This document shows positions 1-9,672 of a stretch of DNA of 64,000 nt, in pieces (the first letter of the stretch is position 1; every line of letters begins with the position of its first letter). The position numbers were made by a program, and so were the translations under genes. The notes beneath the pieces are model-generated. The model ran no database searches. It saw only the letters and a program-made list of their open reading frames with translations, and had not been told where the DNA came from. Location of the stretch: contig NZ_JAHKPJ010000006.1 in assembly GCF_018860345.1 (NCBI RefSeq), forward strand, positions 68,013 to 132,012, read 5' to 3'. Source of the DNA: Psychrosphaera sp. F3M07 (GTDB taxonomy: Bacteria > Pseudomonadota > Gammaproteobacteria > Enterobacterales > Alteromonadaceae).

Positions 1-245
1 TTACGGTTCAATCGTTAAATGAAATTAAATCTACCGTGATTAGGTTAAGTGATGAAAATAATCAATTAGCCGACTTTGGCAAAGCCAGTCAAAGTGATGT
101 CTCTCAGATCCGTGCCGATATAGATGATATTAGTGGCTCTGTTGAACAAGTTAGACAAACCAGTGACGAAACCAGACAAGCGTCAAACTCACTGGGGCAA
201 TTGGTAACAGGACTAAATCAATTGTTAAAACAGTTTAAAACGTAA
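1..245 (+). CDS. Methyl-accepting chemotaxis protein, C-terminal end (partial)
   Basis: The reading frame is open from base 3 and stops at 243-245, so only the last 80 or so residues are in the window and the start lies upstream. The visible part is polar, helical and heptad-like, rich in Gln, Ser, Asp and Glu, with the repeated Q-x-x-x-D-E-T-x-Q pattern seen at the membrane-proximal end of methyl-accepting chemotaxis receptors, and ends in LNQLLKQFKT. That tail (two Leu, then Phe-Lys) is common in MCPs lacking a CheR-binding pentapeptide. The assignment rests on this coiled-coil tail alone; another long coiled-coil signalling protein is possible. It converges with the FtsN-like gene. A Met codon at 36 is internal and not a start. 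Confidence 0.6.
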   Translation, partial: TVQSLNEIKSTVIRLSDENNQLADFGKASQSDVSQIRADIDDISGSVEQVRQTSDETRQASNSLGQLVTGLNQLLKQFKT

Positions 246-272
246 CAAGAATAGTTAGTTTTAAACTGTTTT
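227..272. terminator. 15-bp perfect inverted repeat at the MCP stop codon
   Basis: Bases 227-241 and 258-272 are perfect reverse complements (arm AAAACAGTTTAAAAC) around a 16-base loop. The left arm runs to the base just before the receptor stop codon. The right arm ends in TTTT, and the opposite strand also has A/T-rich flanks, so it could end transcription of both converging genes. Confidence 0.5.
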
Positions 273-285
273 GACCTAACTCAAT

Positions 286-819
286 CTATCTAAACACACA
301 ACCGTGAATATTATTACGTTTTAATTCGTGGCGTGTCTTTTCAGCCGTTCTTTTTTTCTCATATGGCCCAAGATCTACTCGGTACCAAATCCCTGATGTG
401 CCTTGATACTCTTTAACTTCAGACTCGAAACCAGCAAAAGCAATTTTAGCTTTAAGGGCTTCAGCTCTATCTCTTGAACGTACCGTAGTACAACGTACAA
501 TAAAGGGACCCTTTGCTTCTAATTCTTCAGTGCTGACTTTTACTTGTTTATTTTCTAGCTCTTCAATAAATTGCCACTCTTCGTCATCAGGTGGTGGTGG
601 CACCGATTGTTTGCTTTTCTTTTCAATTGGTTGTTTTTGGTCAACCGTATCAATAGTGGGTTGGTCACTTAATTGGGATAAAAAATAACCAAAACCAGAA
701 GCCGCTAACACAATAATCGCAAGCTTTAGCACAGGGAATGGTTTTTTCTCTTTGGTTTTGGTTGTTCGTCTTGGTTGTTTCTTATTTTTATTTTGACTTA
801 CATAATCTTTATTTTTCAT
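286..819 (-). CDS. ftsN: FtsN-like SPOR-domain cell division protein
   Basis: Bitopic inner-membrane protein of 177 residues. A basic cytoplasmic N-terminus (Lys/Arg-rich, residues 1-28) precedes one membrane segment around 31-49. A periplasmic linker with a run of four prolines leads to a C-terminal SPOR domain from about residue 103 to the end, which in this family binds denuded septal peptidoglycan. FtsN activates septal synthesis through FtsA and FtsQLB. The gene follows priA at a 30-bp interval on the same strand, and a priA-near-ftsN arrangement is common in gammaproteobacteria. It is short for FtsN (E. coli 319 residues), with a short linker, so an FtsN-like SPOR protein is the safe name. 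hslVU, the usual next neighbour, is absent; a chemotaxis receptor gene sits there. Confidence 0.8.
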   Translation of the reverse strand: MKNKDYVSQNKNKKQPRRTTKTKEKKPFPVLKLAIIVLAASGFGYFLSQLSDQPTIDTVDQKQPIEKKSKQSVPPPPDDEEWQFIEELENKQVKVSTEELEAKGPFIVRCTTVRSRDRAEALKAKIAFAGFESEVKEYQGTSGIWYRVDLGPYEKKRTAEKTRHELKRNNIHGCVFR

Positions 820-850
820 ATTGGGGTAGAGAACCTTAATTGTTTATACG

Positions 851-3073
851 TTAACTCAAATCCAAGGGATCGATGTCAATTGACCAGCGGATTCTATTAT
901 CCTTTTGCACACTATCCAAGTTTTCAATTAACCAATCGACGACTTTATGTAGATAAGGTCTAGATTTGCATTGAATAGTCAGCATATGACGGTATTTCCC
1001 AGCTTTTTTCATCATAGGGGCTGGGCTTGGTCCTAATACTAATAAATCAGCAAACTGACTAAGGTGAGGACTGATAGACTGTAGCCATTGACTCGCGTAG
1101 TTTTCATTAGTCGCCTCAGCTCTTATCAAAGCTTGATGTGAGTATGGAGGAAGATTTAACATTTCACGCTCAGTTAATGCAAAGCTAGCAAAATCTGAAT
1201 ATTTATTATTGATGAGATCTTGGATCACCGGATGTTCTGGAAATTTAGTTTGTAACCATACTTCACCTTTTATACTTCCTCTACCGGCTCGCCCACTGAC
1301 TTGAACAATTAATTGGGCTAGTTTTTCTGGAGCTCTAAAGTCGCTACTAAACAAGGAGCCATCAACATCAACAACACCTACTAAGCTAACATTTGGAAAA
1401 TGATGCCCTTTAGCAACCATTTGAGTACCTACAACAATGGAAGGGTTCCCTTGATTGATTTGTTCGAGTATTGCTTCAAACTCGCCCTTTTTGCTTGTGC
1501 TATCTCTGTCTAATCTAATCACTGGATAATCAGGTATTGCGTCTTGCAAAGCTAAATGAAGCTGTTCGGTACCAACACCGACTGTGGATAAACGAGTCGA
1601 GCCACAACCTTTACACTGATGAATAGTTGGTTGTTGATCACCACAATGGTGACAGATGAGCTGATTTTTACTTTTATGAAATGTAGTATAGCTACTACAT
1701 CGGCTGCATTCTGTTAACCAACGGCACTCTTCACACATAAGAACGGGAGCAAACCCTCTGCGATTGATAAACAACATAACTTGTTGACCCGCAGCTAAGC
1801 AGGACTTTACTTTTTCAAGTAAAGGTTCACCTATACCAGAGTCAACACGGCATTGATTTAGGTCTAATAATTTCATTGCTGGCAGTTGGCTACCAGCTGC
1901 TCGACTTTTTAACTCTAAGTGATGAAATTTACCCACTAATGCATTCTGTAACGTTTCCAAACTGGGGGTTGCAGAGCCTAATATAACCGGGATATTTGCC
2001 ACTTTAGCACGATAAAGGGCTAATGAACGGCAATGGTATTTAAAGCCTTCCTGTTGCTTAAATGATGCATCATGTTCTTCATCTATAACTATCATGCCCA
2101 AACTGGCAAACGGTAAAAATACCCCAGAACGAGTGGCGATGACTATTTTTGCTTGGCCACTGCGTGCCTTATACCAAGTATTAAATCTTTGTTTATCCGT
2201 CATACCAGAATGCCAAAGTTCGACATCTAGGTTAAATCTTTGTTTAAAGCGACTAATGGTCTGTGGTGTTAACCCAATTTCTGGCACACAAACAAGCACC
2301 TGTTGCTGCTTTAATAGGGTATGTTCGATGGCTTGTAAATAAACTTCAGTTTTTCCACTGCCAGTGACACCATCGAGTAAAAAGCATCTGGGTAGGTTGT
2401 TATTATTGCTTGAACTGTTAATCGCGGAAACCGCAATTGCTTGTTCGGTATTAAGTGAAAGTTGCCCGGTAATATCGTCCGCCGTTACAGGTTTAATATA
2501 AATGGACGAGGTTTTCCAATTTGCCCAGCCTTCATCAACAAAACGTTTTATTGAGGTAGATTTCATGTCTTTGTTGGTTAATTCAGAGCGGGTATAAGAC
2601 TGCTCCGATAATAGTGATAATAACTTATGTAATTGCTTGGCATTTTTAGGTATTTTTTCATCTACATTGTGTATTTGACTGAGTGTCAATCTTTGCGGTG
2701 CAAGTTGACCAATGGTTTTATTTTCACGCAAAACACCGGGTAACGCCGCTGAAAATACTTCACCAATTGGATGTTTGTAATATTCTGCCGCCCAAAGTAA
2801 TAGATTTAATTGTTCTGAAGTGAAACTTGTCTCATTTTCTATTAACGCAATAATTGGTTTCAGTTTTTCTATTGGATATTCCGATTTATCGGTAATGTTT
2901 ATCACGGTCCCAACCAGAGTTTGACGCCCAAAAGGAACGATAACTCTTTGACCTTGTTGAGGTTTATTGGTGATATCTATAATGTCAGTTGGTGCTATAT
3001 ATAGATAATCGAAGAGTTTTCTTAATGGTAGCGGTAAGGCTACTTGCAGAACTTGATGATTAAATAATGACAT
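851..3073 (-). CDS. priA: Primosomal replication restart helicase PriA
   Basis: Superfamily 2 3'-5' DNA helicase that recognises stalled forks and reloads DnaB through PriB and DnaT. From the chosen start it has 740 residues. The N-terminal DNA-binding region (VALPLPLRKLFDYL onward) is typical. Walker A is GVTGSGKTE near 235-242 and Walker B is DEEH near 331-334. A cysteine-rich zinc region near 447-490 has the pairs CEEC, CSRC, CHHC and CKGC. The helicase C-terminal motifs include VGTQMVAKGHHFPNV. I chose the ATG at 3073, where homology to PriA begins. The frame could start at a GTG at 3121, but those 16 residues do not resemble PriA. Divergent orientation to rpmE matches E. coli. Confidence 0.97.
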   Translation of the reverse strand: MSLFNHQVLQVALPLPLRKLFDYLYIAPTDIIDITNKPQQGQRVIVPFGRQTLVGTVINITDKSEYPIEKLKPIIALIENETSFTSEQLNLLLWAAEYYKHPIGEVFSAALPGVLRENKTIGQLAPQRLTLSQIHNVDEKIPKNAKQLHKLLSLLSEQSYTRSELTNKDMKSTSIKRFVDEGWANWKTSSIYIKPVTADDITGQLSLNTEQAIAVSAINSSSNNNNLPRCFLLDGVTGSGKTEVYLQAIEHTLLKQQQVLVCVPEIGLTPQTISRFKQRFNLDVELWHSGMTDKQRFNTWYKARSGQAKIVIATRSGVFLPFASLGMIVIDEEHDASFKQQEGFKYHCRSLALYRAKVANIPVILGSATPSLETLQNALVGKFHHLELKSRAAGSQLPAMKLLDLNQCRVDSGIGEPLLEKVKSCLAAGQQVMLFINRRGFAPVLMCEECRWLTECSRCSSYTTFHKSKNQLICHHCGDQQPTIHQCKGCGSTRLSTVGVGTEQLHLALQDAIPDYPVIRLDRDSTSKKGEFEAILEQINQGNPSIVVGTQMVAKGHHFPNVSLVGVVDVDGSLFSSDFRAPEKLAQLIVQVSGRAGRGSIKGEVWLQTKFPEHPVIQDLINNKYSDFASFALTEREMLNLPPYSHQALIRAEATNENYASQWLQSISPHLSQFADLLVLGPSPAPMMKKAGKYRHMLTIQCKSRPYLHKVVDWLIENLDSVQKDNRIRWSIDIDPLDLS

Positions 3074-3173
3074 TAAACTCTGTGACCCATATGGATAAGT
3101 TGACAAAATGAAAGCAATCACTTACTTTTGTTAAGGCTTAAGTAACTATTAATATTAAAACTAGTAAAAACAG

Positions 3174-3524
3174 ATGAAATTGTGTTTACCCAAAATGTAT
3201 AAGATTATATTTTTCAGCTTAATGTTAAGCGTTAATATTAACATATTTGCAAAAGAAGCAAGAACCTATTCTACCGAAGGATATTGTATTCTGGCGTTTG
3301 AGCAAGTAGACAATGATTACTTAAAACAATACGAAAGTCGACTTGGTTTTCGCCCAAAAGTTAAATTATGCAACCGAGTAAATCGCTTAGTAGCTGAGTT
3401 TCAACCAGCCAGTTGGAATTACCAATATGGTCAGCCTTACCCTGGCAGTAGTATTTATTTAAACCCCAATCAAGTTGAAAAAATTATCCAAGCGAGAGAA
3501 AAACATAGGCAAGTTCGTCGATAA
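3174..3524 (+). CDS. Small secreted protein of unknown function
   Basis: I do not recognise this 116-residue protein. It has a likely Sec signal: basic start, then a hydrophobic stretch around residues 10-25 ending near IFAKEA, where cleavage after A-K-A-type residues is possible. The mature part is about 90 residues, with two cysteines (in EGYCILAF and VKLCNRV) that could form a periplasmic disulfide, and a basic C-terminus (REKHRQVRR). It lies between priA and rpmE, transcribed away from priA. No ribosome binding site is obvious before the ATG at 3174; the ATG at 3195 (second Met) would still leave a signal peptide. Confidence 0.65.
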   Translation: MKLCLPKMYKIIFFSLMLSVNINIFAKEARTYSTEGYCILAFEQVDNDYLKQYESRLGFRPKVKLCNRVNRLVAEFQPASWNYQYGQPYPGSSIYLNPNQVEKIIQAREKHRQVRR

Positions 3525-3557
3525 TTAAATTATCTTTTGAATTAATACTGTTATTGC

Positions 3558-3593
3558 TTGATCTTTAGTCGATACCGATTATAATTCGCGCCC
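3558..3593 (+). promoter_or_regulatory. rpmE promoter with GC-rich discriminator
   Basis: A -35 TTGATC (3558-3563), 16-bp spacer and perfect -10 TATAAT (3580-3585) are followed directly by TCGCGCCC (3586-3593). The GC-rich discriminator is typical of stringently controlled ribosomal promoters. The same arrangement stands before rpsF and, in weaker form, rpmB and typA. The leader to the rpmE ATG is about 70 bases and contains GC-rich self-complementary stretches around 3625-3650 that could be an L31 autoregulatory structure. Confidence 0.75.
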
Positions 3594-3663
3594 TAAATTT
3601 ATTTAAACTTCGTATGGTATTCGGCAATGACCGGATGGCGATACGGCCTAATGAGGTAATCCC

Positions 3664-3876
3664 ATGCAAAAAGACATCCACCCACAGTATGAAGAAATTA
3701 ACGTATCTTGTTCATGTGGTAACAAATTCGTAACTCGTTCAACAGTATGTAAAGACTTACACTTAGACGTATGTTCTGCTTGTCACCCTTTCTATACTGG
3801 TCAACAAAAACAAGCTACTACTGGTGGCCGTGTTGACAAGTTCAAAAATCGTTTTGGCATGTTGGGCAAAAAGTAA
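3664..3876 (+). CDS. rpmE: 50S ribosomal protein L31 (zinc-binding type)
   Basis: 70-residue L31, part of the large subunit and of the bridge to the 30S head. It starts [12 protein letters not shown] and carries four cysteines in the zinc pattern (CSC near residues 16-18, then VCKD and CSAC), so it is the zinc-containing paralogue rather than the Cys-less YkgM type. Length is as expected for the family. The neighbours priA (divergent) and the met genes downstream keep the E. coli order priA-rpmE-metJ-metB. It has its own promoter and a strong terminator, so it is monocistronic. Confidence 0.98.
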   Translation: MQKDIHPQYEEINVSCSCGNKFVTRSTVCKDLHLDVCSACHPFYTGQQKQATTGGRVDKFKNRFGMLGKK

Positions 3877-3897
3877 TAATTGCTTAATACGCAAAAA

Positions 3898-3920
3898 AAG
3901 CACCTTAGGGTGCTTTTTTT
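3898..3920 (+). terminator. rpmE rho-independent terminator
   Basis: Stem AAGCACC (3898-3904), 3-base loop and GGGTGCTT (3908-3915), followed by T residues to 3920. Confidence 0.9.
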
Positions 3921-4323
3921 ATGCCTGTAATAAAAACAATTTATTTTTAATTTTGTTGTAAGTAATCAACGCATCAATTTACTCGTCTCTTTATAAAGTG
4001 TATTCAACAGGTCGAATCTGCTTTGATCTTTGTCAATTGCTTAAGAAATACACCTTAAATGTTTTCATCTATCATTTGGGTGATATTTTCAACTTTTTGT
4101 TCTTTGAGTCTAAATGTTGTTAAATTACATCTTACTGGTATGAACAGCATCAAACCTTATAACTTATTACACGCATGTGGTTTTTTATCTAAGACTTTAG
4201 TAGTACATTAACTCTAATATACAGTCTCTTGATTGTTTAAATAAGTAGCTGAGTTTTAGCTATCAATTGCACTCAAGAGCCCACTTTATTGCTGTTAATA
4301 GCTAAATATCAGGAAGTAACTAA
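3921..4323. other. Long intergenic leader before the malic enzyme gene
   Basis: About 400 bases without a supported gene. One candidate promoter is visible: TTGTTA (4117-4122), 16-bp spacer, and an extended -10 TGG-TATGAA (-10 at 4139-4144), which would give a leader of about 170 bases. The sequence is AT-rich and I see no clear riboswitch, tRNA or repeat. A ribosome binding site AGGAAG lies just before the ATG at 4324. Confidence 0.35.
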
Positions 4324-5541
4324 ATGTCTGATTTAAAAAAACGAGCTTTGGAATATCACCAATATCCAAAGCCGGGGAAAATAGAAGTAGCTTTAACCAC
4401 GTCGGCAGAGACCGTTGATGATTTATCACTCGCTTATAGTCCAGGGGTTGCTGAACCAGTAAGAGAAATAGCGCTAGATCCAGATAATGCTTATAAATAT
4501 ACAGCCAAAGGAAATACAGTTGCCGTGATCAGTAATGGCACTGCCATCCTGGGCTTAGGTAATCTTGGACCGTTAGCTTCAAAACCGGTAATGGAAGGTA
4601 AAGCATTATTGTTTAAACGTTTCGCTAATATTGATTCGTTTGATATTGAAGTTACCCACAATACGACCGATGAGTTTATTAATACAGTTGCCAGTATTGC
4701 CGATTCGTTTGGCGGAATTAATTTAGAGGATATCAAAGCCCCAGAATGTTTTGAAATTGAAAAAGAATTAATCAGCCGTTGCAACATTCCTGTGTTTCAT
4801 GATGACCAACATGGAACTGCAATCGTTACATCCGCTGGTATGTTAAATGCGTTGGAGATTCAAGGCAAGGCTTTGCACGATTGTACTATTGTATGTCTTG
4901 GTGCAGGTGCAGCAGCTATCGCGTGTATGGAGTTGTTGATTAAATGTGGTGCGCAACGAGAGCGAATATACATGTTAGACCGTCAAGGTGTCATTCACAC
5001 TCGTCGCGATGATTTGAATGAATATAAAATGCGTTTTGCTAATAATACGGACAAACGCACATTAGAAGAAGCAATCACAGGCGCTGATATATTTGTTGGT
5101 GTGTCAGGTGCCAATCTATTAACCGCGGAAGCGTTAAAGTTGATGGCCCCAAATCCTGTTGTTTTTGCGTGTTCTAATCCTGACCCAGAAATTCAGCCTG
5201 AATTAGCTATGTCTGTTCGCGACGATTTAATTATGGCAACAGGCCGTTCAGATTATCCAAATCAAGTTAATAATGTTTTATGTTTTCCGTTTATATTTCG
5301 TGGAGCGCTCGATGTTAGGGCAACGGTGATAAATGACGAGATGAAAATTGCGGCAGTCGAAGCGATTAGACAATTAGCGAAAGAGCCGGTGCCTGAGAGT
5401 GTATTAAAAGCGGCCAATGTTAGCGAATTACATTTTGGTGCAGATTACATAATCCCAAAACCAATGGATCCTCGTTTACTAGAAAAGGTTTCAAAAGCCG
5501 TTGCTGATGCAGCAATTAAATCTGGGGTTTCAAGGATTTGA
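4324..5541 (+). CDS. Malic enzyme (oxaloacetate-decarboxylating malate dehydrogenase)
   Basis: Cytoplasmic enzyme that oxidatively decarboxylates malate to pyruvate with reduction of NAD(P). The 405 residues contain the N-terminal malic domain (LAYSPGVAEPVREI; GNTVAVISNGTAILGLGNLG; EDIKAPECFEIE, with metal-binding acidic residues; VFHDDQHGTAIVTSAG) and the Rossmann domain (CLGAGAAAIACMELL). The phosphotransacetylase-like half of E. coli MaeB (759 residues) is absent, as in the short bacterial malic enzymes often found beside rpmE in Vibrio and Shewanella relatives. The length is normal for that short class, so this is not a truncation. Cofactor preference cannot be read reliably from the sequence. 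Confidence 0.93.
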   Translation: MSDLKKRALEYHQYPKPGKIEVALTTSAETVDDLSLAYSPGVAEPVREIALDPDNAYKYTAKGNTVAVISNGTAILGLGNLGPLASKPVMEGKALLFKRFANIDSFDIEVTHNTTDEFINTVASIADSFGGINLEDIKAPECFEIEKELISRCNIPVFHDDQHGTAIVTSAGMLNALEIQGKALHDCTIVCLGAGAAAIACMELLIKCGAQRERIYMLDRQGVIHTRRDDLNEYKMRFANNTDKRTLEEAITGADIFVGVSGANLLTAEALKLMAPNPVVFACSNPDPEIQPELAMSVRDDLIMATGRSDYPNQVNNVLCFPFIFRGALDVRATVINDEMKIAAVEAIRQLAKEPVPESVLKAANVSELHFGADYIIPKPMDPRLLEKVSKAVADAAIKSGVSRI

Positions 5542-5570
5542 TTTAACCTAATTTATTAGAGCAATAAAAA

Positions 5571-5594
5571 AACGCAGCTTAATGAGGCTGCGTT
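5571..5594. terminator. Bidirectional terminator between malic enzyme gene and metJ
   Basis: AACGCAGC (5571-5578) pairs with GCTGCGTT (5587-5594). A T-run follows on the plus strand, and an A-run (5566-5572) precedes it, giving a T-run on the minus strand. It can serve both converging genes. Confidence 0.9.
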
Positions 5595-5635
5595 TTTTAT
5601 TTGAAAAATTAAATAAAAATGAAAATTAATTTATT

Positions 5636-5953
5636 TTATTCTTCAATAGTTGGTATTTCTTTACCCATTTTAATAAGAATGTTTCTTACTTCTTCTGGGA
5701 TCTGCTCAGGATTTTCTTTCGCTAAGTCATTATCTGCTGGTAATGGTTGACCTGTAAATGCATGTAAAAATGCTTCACACAGTAATTCACTATTTGTAGC
5801 GTGTCGCAGATTTTGCACTTGACGGCGAGTTCGTTCGTCGGTCAACACCTTTAAAACATTGAGCGGTATAGATACTGTGATCTTTTTTACTTGCTCAGAT
5901 TTTTTCCCATGTTCTGCATATGGGTGAATATACTCACCGTTCCACTTTGCCAT
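5636..5953 (-). CDS. metJ: Methionine regulon repressor MetJ
   Basis: 105-residue ribbon-helix-helix repressor that uses S-adenosylmethionine as corepressor and binds tandem 8-bp Met boxes. It is nearly identical to E. coli MetJ through its core: [20 protein letters not shown], then ITVSIP for the beta-ribbon, [20 protein letters not shown] and [13 protein letters not shown]. The ATG at 5953 gives exactly the E. coli length. An upstream in-frame start at 5998 would add 15 residues unlike the family. It is divergent from metB, with Met boxes in the shared intergenic region, so it probably represses itself as well as the metB operon. Confidence 0.98.
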   Translation of the reverse strand: MAKWNGEYIHPYAEHGKKSEQVKKITVSIPLNVLKVLTDERTRRQVQNLRHATNSELLCEAFLHAFTGQPLPADNDLAKENPEQIPEEVRNILIKMGKEIPTIEE

Positions 5954-6026
5954 AACAAACCTATTTGTTGTGAATCCAGCTATTAATATTATTAACAACC
6001 AGGTACTAAATTTTTGAGACTGTGAA

Positions 6027-6054
6027 ATTGTATTGAATTTATTTATTTAGTCAA
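6027..6054 (-). promoter_or_regulatory. metJ promoter
   Basis: On the minus strand, -35 TTGACT (6054-6049), 16-bp spacer and -10 TACAAT (6032-6027), about 75 bases before the metJ ATG. The Met boxes begin 14 bp upstream of this -35. Confidence 0.6.
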
Positions 6055-6067
6055 ATTATCGCTTTCT

Positions 6068-6135
6068 AAAAGTTTAGACGTCTAGATGGTTGACAATACT
6101 AATAATCAGTTTATAGTTTAGCCATCTAAACGTGT
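6068..6135 (+). promoter_or_regulatory. MetJ operator array and metB promoter
   Basis: The central Met box is a perfect AGACGTCT (6076-6083), flanked in register by weaker boxes AAAAGTTT (6068-6075) and AGATGGTT (6084-6091). The promoter follows: -35 TTGACA (6090-6095), 16-bp spacer, -10 TATAGT (6112-6117). A second pair of degenerate boxes, AGCCATCT AAACGTGT (6120-6135), lies at the expected transcription start. Operator boxes thus sit on both sides of the promoter and touch the -35. Confidence 0.85.
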
Positions 6136-6152
6136 AAATGTCCGAGGGTGAT

Positions 6153-7424
6153 ATGTCAAACCAGTCAATAAATAACCTTGATGCTGAAACAATTGCAGTG
6201 CAATCCGGTTTAAATTCTGACCAAAGTCACAATTCAGTTGTTGCCCCTATTTATTTGGCAACCAACTTCGAATTTGACACGATTACTAACAAACCAAATT
6301 TTGATTATAGTCGTGGTGGTAATCCAACTAGAGATCTATTAGCCCAAGCACTTGCAGAATTAGAGCGTGGTAAAGGTGCAGTCGTTACATCTTCAGGCAT
6401 GGCTGCTATTAATTTGGTTTTACAGTTACTCACGCCTAACGACACACTAGTGGCTCCTAAAGATTGTTATGGTGGAACTCATCGATTATTTACCAGTTTA
6501 GCTAAACGCGGTGGATTTAATTTAGTTTGGCTGGACTTTTACGCAGAAGACATTGAGAAACAGTTACTTCAAACAAAACCTCAAATGATCTGGTTAGAAA
6601 CCCCAAGTAATCCATTATTACGTTTAACTGATATTAAACAGTTTTGCCAAGTAGCAAAACAAGTTAATGCAAAAGTTGTTGTAGATAACACCTTTTTATC
6701 TCCACTAGGGCAATCACCAATTGCGTTAGGGGCTGATATAGTTGTTCATTCTTGTACTAAATATCTCAATGGTCACAGTGATGTTATTTCTGGCGCAGTT
6801 ATTTCAGCGGATGAAGAGACACACGAACAAATTAGTTGGTGGGCCAATAATACTGGCGTAACCGGAGCGCCATTTGATAGCTATTTGATTTTACGTGGTA
6901 TCAGAACCTTACCGATCCGAATAAAGCAGCATAGTGAAAATGCACTTGCTATTGCGGAGACCTTATTAGCGCACAAAAATGTAACGAGCGTTAACTACCC
7001 GGGGCTACCTCAGCACCCAGATCATCAATTAGCACTTCGCCAACATAAACAGCATGGTGGCATGGTGAGTTTTGAAATAAATGCAGATGACAGTCAAATT
7101 GATGCATTTGTGAAAAAGTTAAATTTATTTACTCTTGCTGAATCATTAGGTGGCACAGAAAGTTTAATTTGTCATCCAGCTAACATGACACATGCAGCTA
7201 TGGACGCGGAAGCACAAAAAGAAGCGGGTATTACCCCACAATTAATTAGGTTGTCGGTGGGGATAGAAGCTAAACAAGACTTAATCAACGATTTAGTGCA
7301 AGCATTAGACTCGTTAAATAGTTTAAAAGTTGCTTCCGCATTTTGTTCTGAAAATGAAACGTCAATAGAACTTGAAACCATCGCCACTTGCCGATTAAGT
7401 CCTGCTTTAGCAGCATTGTGGTAA
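6153..7424 (+). CDS. metB: Cystathionine gamma-synthase
   Basis: PLP enzyme of the Cys/Met metabolism family that joins an O-acyl homoserine with cysteine to form cystathionine. Visible motifs: YSRGGNPTRDLL (substrate/PLP region), SSGMAAINLVLQLL, VVDNTFLSPLGQSP, and the PLP lysine in VVHSCTKYLNGHSD (Lys203 from the chosen start). I chose the ATG at 6153 because GAGGGTG lies 6-9 bases upstream; an ATG at 6138 has no such site and sits at the edge of the operator. The 423 residues exceed E. coli MetB (386) by a C-terminal extension of about 38 residues that has no recognised motif. First gene of a three-gene operon controlled by MetJ. Confidence 0.93.
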   Translation: MSNQSINNLDAETIAVQSGLNSDQSHNSVVAPIYLATNFEFDTITNKPNFDYSRGGNPTRDLLAQALAELERGKGAVVTSSGMAAINLVLQLLTPNDTLVAPKDCYGGTHRLFTSLAKRGGFNLVWLDFYAEDIEKQLLQTKPQMIWLETPSNPLLRLTDIKQFCQVAKQVNAKVVVDNTFLSPLGQSPIALGADIVVHSCTKYLNGHSDVISGAVISADEETHEQISWWANNTGVTGAPFDSYLILRGIRTLPIRIKQHSENALAIAETLLAHKNVTSVNYPGLPQHPDHQLALRQHKQHGGMVSFEINADDSQIDAFVKKLNLFTLAESLGGTESLICHPANMTHAAMDAEAQKEAGITPQLIRLSVGIEAKQDLINDLVQALDSLNSLKVASAFCSENETSIELETIATCRLSPALAALW

Positions 7425-7460
7425 CTATAGGTTTTATTAATAGGGAACGGAACGGTATAA

Positions 7461-9505
<2,045 letters not shown>

Positions 9506-9522
9506 CTTCCATAAATCACTAG

Positions 9523-9559
9523 GGTGCTTAGCCTTTCTTAGTTTTATTCGCTAAGCACC
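9523..9559 (+). terminator. Hairpin after metF
   Basis: GGTGCTTAGC (9523-9532) pairs with GCTAAGCACC (9550-9559) around a 17-base loop. Only a short T-rich tail follows, so termination may be partial. Confidence 0.55.
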
Positions 9560-9672
9560 TTCAATATTTCCTGAGTTCTCCTTTCTGATAATTGTTATTT
9601 AATACTCCTCTTATTTGTTATAAGGTTTTACTGCCGATATTTATATGCAATATAGCTTATAAGGAATTAATA

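Noticed and set aside
3073..3121. PriA start at the upstream GTG
   Set aside because: The extra 16 residues do not resemble PriA N-termini; the ATG at 3073 fits the family.
4324..5541. Malic enzyme considered truncated, because the MaeB phosphotransacetylase part is missing
   Set aside because: The short single-domain form is a normal family class and the gene ends cleanly with its own terminator.
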